This document shows positions 57,763 through 64,000 of a DNA stretch of 64,000 bases, in pieces. This DNA comes from Lentzea nigeriaca (GTDB lineage: Bacteria; Actinomycetota; Actinomycetes; Mycobacteriales; Pseudonocardiaceae). The notes under the pieces were generated by a model. That model was not told the origin of the DNA and did not search any database. It saw only the letters and a list, made by a program, of their open reading frames with translations. The number at the start of each line of letters is the position of its first letter. Within the stretch, counting starts at the first letter, position 1. The position numbers and the translations under genes are program-made. Location: NCBI RefSeq assembly GCF_016907955.1, contig NZ_JAFBCX010000028.1:1-64000 (forward strand). Direction: 5' to 3'.

Positions 57763-58830
57763 ATGGCCCGTGCTTCCTTCGCCCAGGCGACCTGGCTGGT
57801 CGCCGAACGTGAGATGAAGACCTTCGTCAGCACCAAGGGCTTCTGGATCGGGTTCGTCGCCACGATCGTCGGCCTGTTCGCGCTGACCGTGCTGCCGACG
57901 GTGTTCGGCGACGACGACCCGAAGGTCGCCGCGGTCGGGTCGGCCGTGCAGGCGGTGCAGGGCAAGCAGCTCGACGTCCGTGAGGTCGCGGACGTGCAGG
58001 CGGCCGCGGACCTGGTCAGGGCCGACGAGGTCAAGGCGGCGATCGTGCCGGACGGCAGCGGCATCAAGGTCCTCGCGCTGAACGACCCGCCGAACGACGT
58101 GATCCGGCAGCTCGTCGCGTCGCCGCCCGTCGAGCTGCTGGAGGCGTCGGCGGTCAACTCCGGCCAGCGGTTCGTCACGGTGCTCGTGTTCGGGCTGGTG
58201 TTCCTGATGTTCGGCATGGGCGGCGCGGCGATCGCGCAGAGCACCGTGACGGAGAAGCAGACCAGGATCGTGGAGATCCTCGTGTCGACGGTGCCGGTGC
58301 GGGCGCTGCTCGCCGGCAAGATCCTCGGGCACACGATCCTCACGCTGTGCCAGGTCGTCGTGCTGGCGCTCGCGGCACCGATCGCCCTGCGCGTCGCCGG
58401 GCTGGCCGAGCTGCTGGCCGTCGTGGTGCCCGCCTTGGGGTGGTTCGTGCCGTTCCTGATGCTCGGGTTCGTGCTGATCTCGTCGATGTGGGCGGTCGCG
58501 GGCGCGCTGGTCAGCCGTCAGGAGGACCTCGGTTCGACGATGGGCCTGGTGATGCTCGCGGTGATGGGCCCGTACTTCGGTGTGCAGTTCTTCTTCGACA
58601 ACCCCGCGGTGCTCGCGGTGATGTCGTTCGTGCCCTTCACGGCGGGCGTGGCGATGCCGGTGCGGATGTTCGCGCAGCAGGCCCAGCCGTGGGAGGCGCT
58701 GGTGTCGCTCGGTCTCCTGGCGGCGACCGTCGTGGTGATCCTGCTGGTCGCGTCGAGGCTCTACACCGGATCGTTGTTGCAGACCGGTGCGCGGGTGAAG
58801 CTGTCGCGGGCCTGGGCACCGGCAGAATAG
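57763..58830 (+). CDS. ABC exporter permease, NatB-like
   Basis: 355 aa. One N-terminal helix (GFWIGFVATIVGLFALTVL), a large outer domain, then five or more C-terminal helices (VTVLVFGLVFLMFGMGGAAI, ILTLCQVVVLALAAPIAL, LGWFVPFLMLGFVLISSMW, LGLVMLAVMGPYFGVQFFF-like). The QSTVTEKQTRIVEILVSTV segment is the ABC2 membrane-domain signature. It exports an unknown compound with the upstream ATPase. Confidence 0.92.
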   Translation: MARASFAQATWLVAEREMKTFVSTKGFWIGFVATIVGLFALTVLPTVFGDDDPKVAAVGSAVQAVQGKQLDVREVADVQAAADLVRADEVKAAIVPDGSGIKVLALNDPPNDVIRQLVASPPVELLEASAVNSGQRFVTVLVFGLVFLMFGMGGAAIAQSTVTEKQTRIVEILVSTVPVRALLAGKILGHTILTLCQVVVLALAAPIALRVAGLAELLAVVVPALGWFVPFLMLGFVLISSMWAVAGALVSRQEDLGSTMGLVMLAVMGPYFGVQFFFDNPAVLAVMSFVPFTAGVAMPVRMFAQQAQPWEALVSLGLLAATVVVILLVASRLYTGSLLQTGARVKLSRAWAPAE

Positions 58831-58834
58831 GCGC

Positions 58835-59746
58835 ATGATCGCTGATCCGATTCGTCTCGCCGTCGTCGGCCTGGGCGCCATGGGCACCCGGATGCTGACG
58901 GCGGCGCAGGCACACCCCGACTACACCGTCGTCGCGGGCGTCGACGTCGCACCCCGCACGCTCGACGTCCCCGTCGTCACGTCGCTGGACGACGTGCTGT
59001 CCGAAGTGGACGCGGTGTACGTCTCGACCCCGCCCGCGTCACACGCCGAGCTCGTGCTCAAGGCGTTCGCGGCGGGCAAGGCGGTGTTCTGCGAGAAGCC
59101 CCTCGCCGTCGACCTCGGCGAGGCGCGGGCGATGGCCGAAGCCGCCAGGGGCCGGCCGAACGCGGTGAACTTCGCGTTGTCGGACATGGTGGCGACGTTG
59201 GAGATCGAACGGCAGCTGCTGGAGCTGGGCGCGCTGCGGGGCGTGGAGATCAGGCTGCAGTTCCCCCGCTGGCCGCGGGCGTTCCAGGCGGAGGCGGCGT
59301 GGCTCGCGCGCGGTGAGCAGGGCGGGTTCGTGCGCGAGGTGTTGTCGCACTTCATCTATCTCACCGACCGGCTGCTCGGGCCGCTCACCGTCGAGTCGGT
59401 GTCGGCGGAGCGTCCCGAAGCCGGCGCCGCCGAGGTGGCGGCACGCGGCCTGCTGCGCGGAAGCGGTGTGCCGGTGCACGTGTCGGCCTTCTCCGGCCTG
59501 GCGGGACCGGAGATCTACGAGTGGACGGTGTGGGGCACCGAACGGTCGCTGCGCCTGGACCAGTGGGCTGACCTGTCCATTTCGGACGGTGGCGCGTGGG
59601 AGCCGGTGCCGTTGACCCAGACCGGGTCCGACTACTCGCGGCTCACGCTGTTCGCACAGGCCGTGCGGGGTGAGCACCCGCGCGACCTGGCGAACTTCGA
59701 CAGCGGGCTGCGCGTGGCCGAGGTGATCGAGGCCTTCCTGCGTTAG
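58835..59746 (+). CDS. Gfo/Idh/MocA-family oxidoreductase
   Basis: 303 aa. Nucleotide fold RLAVVGLGAMGTRMLTAAQ, then VYVSTPPASHAELVLKAF and the EKP motif FCEKPLAVDLGEA. The C-terminal domain covers about 130-303. The family acts on sugars or related polyols; substrate unknown. It starts five bases after the exporter permease, so it may be cotranscribed. Confidence 0.92.
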   Translation: MIADPIRLAVVGLGAMGTRMLTAAQAHPDYTVVAGVDVAPRTLDVPVVTSLDDVLSEVDAVYVSTPPASHAELVLKAFAAGKAVFCEKPLAVDLGEARAMAEAARGRPNAVNFALSDMVATLEIERQLLELGALRGVEIRLQFPRWPRAFQAEAAWLARGEQGGFVREVLSHFIYLTDRLLGPLTVESVSAERPEAGAAEVAARGLLRGSGVPVHVSAFSGLAGPEIYEWTVWGTERSLRLDQWADLSISDGGAWEPVPLTQTGSDYSRLTLFAQAVRGEHPRDLANFDSGLRVAEVIEAFLR

Positions 59747-59903
59747 TGTCGGCGAAGGTGCTCCAAGATCGCGTCGGCCAGCACGGCGTGCATCGCGGCG
59801 GGGGGCTGTGCCCCATGCCGTCGAGTTCCACCAGCCGTGCGTCCGGCAGCAGATCTGCCAGGTGCCGGCCAAAACCGGGCGGGTAGAACGGATCTCCCCC
59901 TAC
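59743..59903 (-). pseudogene. C-terminal relic of an alpha/beta hydrolase
   Basis: The minus strand encodes FYPPGFGRHLADLLPDARLVELDGMGHSPP (split FYPPGFGRHLADLL / PDARLVELDGMGHSPP) and, after a frame change, AMHAVLADAILEHLRRH before a TAA at 59743-59745. The GMGHSPP segment is the histidine end of alpha/beta hydrolases. The N-terminal four fifths are gone and one frameshift is present. It lies directly downstream of an intact hydrolase of the same fold. Confidence 0.7.
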
Positions 59904-59948
59904 GCTACGTCGGCGAGCGGGTCGACGACCTGGCCGCCGACGTGATCC

Positions 59949-60791
59949 TCAGTCGAGCACCTCGCGCAGCCTGACGCCGAACTCCTCCGGCTTGCCCGCG
60001 TAGCCGAACTCGCCGCCCATGAACCCGCCGTGGTGGCTGGGGAACACGACGGCTTCCTGGCCGAGCAACCGAGCGATGTGGATGGCCGTCCGCGCGGTGA
60101 ACGCGTTGCCGGTCTCCTCGCCGACGGCGATCACGACGCGGGTGGGCGCGGCTTTCAGCGCGTCGATCTTCGGCTGGTAGTCGGTGATCGCGAGCGAGTC
60201 CCGCGACAGCAACGGGTTGTCGCGGGCGCCGTCGTCCTCGGTCGGCATGCCGAACTGCGCCGGGTCGGCCGGTGGCAGCGCGAAGTACTCGTCCGTGTAC
60301 TCGCCCTGCCACGACGACATGACCATGAACTGCGCCATGCCCGCGCCGAAGCCGTTGGCGAGGTAAGCGTCGATAAAACCGTCACGGGCGCGGCGGGCGG
60401 CGTCGGCGTCGGGCAGCACGTCGATGATCGGCGGCTCGTGCGCGACGAGCGTGACCACGTCGTCCGGGTAGGACGCGACGAGTTCCAGCGCCGTGACCGC
60501 GCCACCGCTGGACGCGAACAGGTCGACCGGGCCGCCGACCGCCTGGATCACCGCGTGCACGTCCGCGGCCTGGATCTCGGGCCTGTTCTCGGTGCTGCCG
60601 TCCGACCGCGTGCTGCGACCGAGGCCGCGCGGGTCGTAGGTGATGACCGTGCGGTCGGGGAACTGTGCTCTGAGTGCGGCGAAGCCACTGGCGTCCATGG
60701 GCTGGCCGATCATCATCAACGGGCGGCCGCCCTCGCCCTCCACGTCGTAGACGATGGCTGCTTTGTCGGTTTCCAGTGTGTGAGTGGGCAT
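59949..60791 (-). CDS. Alpha/beta hydrolase
   Basis: 280 aa. PLMMIGQPMDASGFAAL, VITYDPRGLGRSTRSDG, the nucleophile elbow FASSGGAVTALELVAS, and HHGGF at the end with His. The oxyanion block has GQPMD instead of HG, an unusual variant. Its substrate is unknown. GGGGAG precedes ATG. Downstream lies the relic of another hydrolase. Confidence 0.85.
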   Translation of the reverse strand: MPTHTLETDKAAIVYDVEGEGGRPLMMIGQPMDASGFAALRAQFPDRTVITYDPRGLGRSTRSDGSTENRPEIQAADVHAVIQAVGGPVDLFASSGGAVTALELVASYPDDVVTLVAHEPPIIDVLPDADAARRARDGFIDAYLANGFGAGMAQFMVMSSWQGEYTDEYFALPPADPAQFGMPTEDDGARDNPLLSRDSLAITDYQPKIDALKAAPTRVVIAVGEETGNAFTARTAIHIARLLGQEAVVFPSHHGGFMGGEFGYAGKPEEFGVRLREVLD

Positions 60792-60898
60792 GGTTGCTCC
60801 CCAGTCCAGTAGGTGTGAGCAGCCTAGTCACAGACGTGAACCCTGATGGGCTAACAGGCCGATCGACCTGCATGTATTCCGCTGTTATCAACGATCGC

Positions 60899-61618
60899 AT
60901 GACACGAACAGCAGTGGTGACCGGCGGCGGCACGGGCATCGGCAAGGCGGTGGCGGCCCGGCTCGTGGAGCAGGGCCTGGACGTGGTGATCACGGGACGG
61001 CGGGAGGACGTCCTGAAGGCGGCGGCGCAGGAGATCGGCGCGCGGGCGGTGGTGTTCGACGCGGCCGACCCGGACGCCGTGCAGGCGGCGCTGAGCGACC
61101 TGCCGTCCTCTGTGGACGTTCTGGTCAACAACGCGGGCGGCAACATGACCCGGCGCCTGCCCGCGCCGGAGAACCTGGCGGACGTGAAGAACCTGTGGTT
61201 CGCCAACTACGAGTCCAACGTGATCAGCGCCGTTCTGGTGACGACGGCCCTGGAACCGCGTCTCGCCGACAACGCCCGCGTGGTGACGCTCGGGTCGATC
61301 GCCGGACGGCGTGGCTCGGGTGCCTACGGTGCGGCGAAGGCGGCCGTCGAGGCGTGGACGGCGGATCTCGCGTTCGCGGTGGGAGCACGGGGGATCACGG
61401 TCAACGTGGTCTCGCCGGGCGTCACCGAGGACACCGAGTTCTTCGGCGGCACCCTCAGCGAGGAACGGCGCAAGAAGCTCGTCGGCAACCCGGCCAACGG
61501 GCGCGCGGGCACCCCGGCGGACGTCGCCGCCGCTGTCGCGTTCCTGACCTCACCCGAGGCTGGGCACATCACCGCCCAGGTCATCGGGGTGAACGGCGGA
61601 GCCGGGCTCGGACGCTGA
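60899..61618 (+). CDS. SDR-family oxidoreductase
   Basis: 239 aa. TAVVTGGGTGIGKAVAARL, VDVLVNNAGGN, LGSIAGRRGSGAYGAAKAAVEAW with Ser/Tyr/Lys, and the SPGVTEDTEFF segment are classical SDR features. No strong ribosome site precedes ATG 60899; TGTTAT-type box upstream suggests a leaderless message. Its 3' end overlaps the convergent DedA gene by 38 bases. Substrate unknown. Confidence 0.92.
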   Translation: MTRTAVVTGGGTGIGKAVAARLVEQGLDVVITGRREDVLKAAAQEIGARAVVFDAADPDAVQAALSDLPSSVDVLVNNAGGNMTRRLPAPENLADVKNLWFANYESNVISAVLVTTALEPRLADNARVVTLGSIAGRRGSGAYGAAKAAVEAWTADLAFAVGARGITVNVVSPGVTEDTEFFGGTLSEERRKKLVGNPANGRAGTPADVAAAVAFLTSPEAGHITAQVIGVNGGAGLGR

Positions 61619-62180
61619 ACCCGATCACCGCGAGCAGGACGACGAGCAGCGCGATCCAGGAGAACTCGGCGAGGTAGTGCTCGGCCGCCTCGCCGACGAA
61701 GTAGACCACCGCCGTCGTGCCACCGGCCCACGCGATACCGCCAGCCGCGTTGGCCAGCAGGAACTTCCCGTAGTGCATGCCCATCGTGGCGGCGAGCGGA
61801 CCGGACAGGATCCGCAGCAACGCCACGAACCGGCCGAAGAACACCGCCCAGGCGCCGTACCGTTCGAACAGCGCCTGGGCGCGGCCGACCCGGTCCTCGC
61901 CGAAGTGGCCGGGGAACCTCTCGCCCGCCCACCCGAACAGGCGAGGCCCGAACCGCTTGCCCAGCGCGTACCCGGTGCTGTCGCCGATGATCGCGCCGGC
62001 CGACGCGCAGACGCCGACGAGGACCGGCGAGATCCCGTCGTGGTGTGAGGCCATGAGCGCGGCCGTGACCAGCACGATCTCGCCCGGCAACGGGATCCCG
62101 ACGCTTTCGATGCCGACCACCAGGCCCACGACGACGTAGACGAGCAGCGGTGGAACGGTCTGCAGCCACTGGGTCAGCAC
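61581..62180 (-). CDS. DedA-family membrane protein
   Basis: 199 aa. GTG 62180 has GGAGGAAGA upstream. LLVYVVVGLVVGIESVGIPLPGEIVL is the family N-terminal block (split LLVYVVVGLVVGIESV / GIPLPGEIVL); FFGRFVALLRILSGPLAATMGM carries the conserved arginines; FSWIALLVVLLAVIGF is the last helix. DedA proteins act in membrane lipid scrambling or transport and envelope homeostasis. The frame upstream of 62180 is shadow. Confidence 0.92.
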   Translation of the reverse strand: MLTQWLQTVPPLLVYVVVGLVVGIESVGIPLPGEIVLVTAALMASHHDGISPVLVGVCASAGAIIGDSTGYALGKRFGPRLFGWAGERFPGHFGEDRVGRAQALFERYGAWAVFFGRFVALLRILSGPLAATMGMHYGKFLLANAAGGIAWAGGTTAVVYFVGEAAEHYLAEFSWIALLVVLLAVIGFSVRARLRRSPR

Positions 62181-62268
62181 ACTCCCGATCTTCCTCCGGC
62201 AGTGGAATCCGTGCACCGGACGCACGTGCATCGATATGGTGTGGATCATTCGGGACCGAGGGGGCGGC

Positions 62269-64000
62269 GTGACCAGCCAGTTCGGCGTGCTGTTGCGCCA
62301 GTGGCGGCAGCGGGCGGGATTGAGCCAGGAAGCGCTCGCCCAGCTCGCCGGTGTGGGCATTCGCACGGTGCGCGGGCTGGAGATCGGCGAACGGACCGAT
62401 CCGCGCATGGGCACCGTGCGGTCGTTGGCCGACGCGCTGGAGCTGACCGGGGCCGAGCGGGCCGAGTTGTTCGCCGCCGCCGGACGCGACGAGCCGATCC
62501 CCGTCGAGCCGGTGCGGTTCGCCCCGCTGGCCGAGGCCGCGGAGACGTTGAAGGTCGCGATCGAGTCGCGCTGGCGCCGCGAAGAGGAGCAACGGCAGAT
62601 CCACGACCCGGTGCCGTTGCCGGTGCGGTGGGACGGTGCGCCACCCGAGCTGCGGGACAGCTGGCTCAACATCGGCGGGGAGGCCGACCTCGGCGGACGG
62701 TTGGACCAGATCGTCGAGGTCTACCGGAAGGTCGGGTCGCGGCGGCTCGTGGTGCTGGGCAGGGCCGGGTCCGGCAAGACGGTCCTGACCACGCGGTTCG
62801 TGCTCGACCTGCTCAAGGCGCGGGACGTGACCGACCCGGTGCCGGTGATCTTCAGTCTCGGGTCGTGGCATCCGGAGCGGGTCGGGCTGCGTGACTGGAT
62901 GGCCGAGCAGCTCATCCGCGATCACCCGTTCCTCGGGGCGCCGGGGCCGAGCGGCGGGACGGTCGCCGCGGCGCTCGTGGACGCGCAACGGGTGCTGCCC
63001 GTGCTGGACGGGTTCGACGAGATCGCGGCCGGGTTGCACCGGCCGGCGCTCAACGCGTTGAACACCACCACCCTGCCGTTGCTGCTCACGAGCCGTGTGG
63101 ACGAGTACCGCGACGCCGTCGAGGGCACGGACGTGCTGACCTCGGCGGCCGCGGTGGTGCTGGCCGACCTGACGTGCGACGACCTGGCGGACTACCTGCC
63201 GCGGACCACGCGCAAGAAAGTGTGGGCGCCGGTGCTCGACGAGGTCCGCGGCGGCGGGGCGTTGGCGAAGGTGCTGACGACGCCGCTGATGGTGGCGCTC
63301 GCCCGGCGGATCTACAGCGACACCCCCGACCACGACCCGGCCGAGCTGCTGCGCTTTCACGACGCCGACGAGATCGAACGGCATCTGCTCGGCAGCTTCG
63401 TCCCCGCCGTCTACGGGCAGGAGGCCGAACGGGTGCAGCCGTGGCTCGGTTACCTCGCCGACCACCTGACCCGGCTGGGCACGCACGACGTGGCGTGGTG
63501 GCAGTTCGGCACCTCGGCGAAGGTGACCGGACTGGCCGTCGGGGCCGCGGTCGGATTGGCGGACCTGGTGATCGAGACCCCAATGGTAGGCGCGCTGACC
63601 GGCAGAGGCCTGCTGTTCGCCGCGATGATCGGGCTGGTCACCGGGGTGATCTTCGGGCTGGCGCACTGGTGGGTGGTGCGAGGTTCGCCGATCGAACCCA
63701 CGCGGACCCAGCTCCGGTTGCGTGGCCGCATCGGTGCGAACGTGTGGTCGCGAGGACTGCTCGGGCTGGCGTTCTGCGGTGCGGTGGGCGGTGCGTTCGC
63801 GCTGGTGCAGACGATGGTCTACTGGCTGGTTTTGCCCGGCTGGAAGATGAACATGGGCGTCCTGGCGGACGCCGTGACGTTCTTCCTGGTGTTCGGGCTC
63901 GGCGGCGCTCTCGTTTTCGGGCTGGTCGCCGCGTTGGAAGCGCCGCTGGACGTGCGTTCGGCCGGCAGCCCCGCCGATGTGATCGACGCGAATCGTCGCC
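62269..64000 (+). CDS. HTH-NACHT membrane NTPase (runs off right edge)
   Basis: 577 codons visible. An XRE-type helix-turn-helix is at the N-terminus (LLRQWRQRAGLSQEALAQLA, then IRTVRGLEIGER). A NACHT/STAND ATPase follows with Walker A GRAGSGKT (164-171), Walker B and hallmark VLPVLDGFDE (242-251), and LLLTSR as sensor. From about 419 there are hydrophobic segments (near 419-436, 446-468, 496-521, 533-555). The rest lies outside. Similar proteins occur in many actinomycetes as regulators or, in NACHT relatives, as phage-defence proteins; the role here is unknown. GTG start with a GGGGGCGG box upstream. Confidence 0.87.
   Translation, partial: MTSQFGVLLRQWRQRAGLSQEALAQLAGVGIRTVRGLEIGERTDPRMGTVRSLADALELTGAERAELFAAAGRDEPIPVEPVRFAPLAEAAETLKVAIESRWRREEEQRQIHDPVPLPVRWDGAPPELRDSWLNIGGEADLGGRLDQIVEVYRKVGSRRLVVLGRAGSGKTVLTTRFVLDLLKARDVTDPVPVIFSLGSWHPERVGLRDWMAEQLIRDHPFLGAPGPSGGTVAAALVDAQRVLPVLDGFDEIAAGLHRPALNALNTTTLPLLLTSRVDEYRDAVEGTDVLTSAAAVVLADLTCDDLADYLPRTTRKKVWAPVLDEVRGGGALAKVLTTPLMVALARRIYSDTPDHDPAELLRFHDADEIERHLLGSFVPAVYGQEAERVQPWLGYLADHLTRLGTHDVAWWQFGTSAKVTGLAVGAAVGLADLVIETPMVGALTGRGLLFAAMIGLVTGVIFGLAHWWVVRGSPIEPTRTQLRLRGRIGANVWSRGLLGLAFCGAVGGAFALVQTMVYWLVLPGWKMNMGVLADAVTFFLVFGLGGALVFGLVAALEAPLDVRSAGSPADVIDANRR

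Noticed and set aside
61324..63666. 780-codon minus-strand open frame
   Set aside because: It lies opposite the SDR and HTH-NACHT genes and out of frame with DedA. Composition is typical of a high-GC shadow.
1..64000. CRISPR arrays, tRNA and rRNA genes
   Set aside because: I looked for short regularly spaced repeats and for tRNA-like cloverleaf ends and saw none. A dedicated tool could still find a divergent one.

Overview
The window is very GC-rich, with GTG and TTG starts, tightly overlapping operons and ATGA/GTGA start-stop junctions. The gene content (DUF4328, DGPF/ECF sigma pairs, a mycobacterial-type EphD fusion, streptogrisin-type protease, HTH-NACHT protein) points to a filamentous actinomycete. 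My inference is a Pseudonocardiaceae-like genus such as Lentzea or Saccharothrix. The region looks like an ordinary chromosomal arm rich in catabolic and secreted-protein genes. I saw no rRNA, tRNA or CRISPR array.

Layout. 1-205: tail of an IS30-type transposase and a dispersed intergenic repeat. 203-4010 (minus): P450, class I methyltransferase and a metzincin-like protein with C-terminal tandem repeats. 4.2-9.3 kb: nucleotidyltransferase, adenosine-deaminase-family enzyme, AraC regulator, STAS protein, secreted esterase and macrodomain. 9.3-13 kb: LacI regulator divergent from a broken sugar-binding lipoprotein joined to AbfB-type repeats, then a streptogrisin-type protease. 13-21.4 kb: mixed genes, including two paralogous four-cysteine secreted proteins (15918-16337 and 20981-21394) and an ECF42-type sigma factor with its DGPF partner and two matching promoters.

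21.4-25.2 kb is beta-ketoadipate locus 1: catC, thiolase and CoA-transferase A/B, facing an IclR regulator. 25.7-26.1 kb is a non-coding repeat region. 26.2-27.9 kb holds an ECF41-type sigma factor, a matching promoter and a target-like NAD(P)-binding gene. 27.9-36.2 kb is an organosulfur locus: TauD-type dioxygenase, sulfonate-type ABC transporter, an AprAB/FrdA-like flavoprotein with a ferredoxin, a ROK regulator and a flavin monooxygenase. 36.2-41.4 kb has a large LuxR regulator divergent from a VOC-reductase-VOC operon. 41.4-49.8 kb contains an alcohol dehydrogenase relic, carboxylesterase, EphD-like fusion, ferredoxin-reductase relic and TetR with a perfect palindrome, then methyltransferase, SGNH lipoprotein, kinase and secreted RNase.

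50.9-56.8 kb is beta-ketoadipate locus 2, one compact operon pcaHGBDCIJ-pobA taking 4-hydroxybenzoate via protocatechuate to 3-oxoadipyl-CoA. The thiolase for the last step is only in locus 1, so the two loci complement each other, while the CoA-transferase is duplicated. 56.9-62.2 kb: ABC exporter, Gfo/Idh/MocA oxidoreductase, hydrolase, SDR and DedA protein. The window ends inside an HTH-NACHT membrane NTPase.

Best candidates for new biology: the four-cysteine secreted paralogs, the ECF42 promoter pair including a VOC gene, the structured repeat at 25.7-26.1 kb, the organosulfur locus with its flavoprotein-ferredoxin pair, the Gln-for-His metzincin-like protein, and the HTH-NACHT protein.
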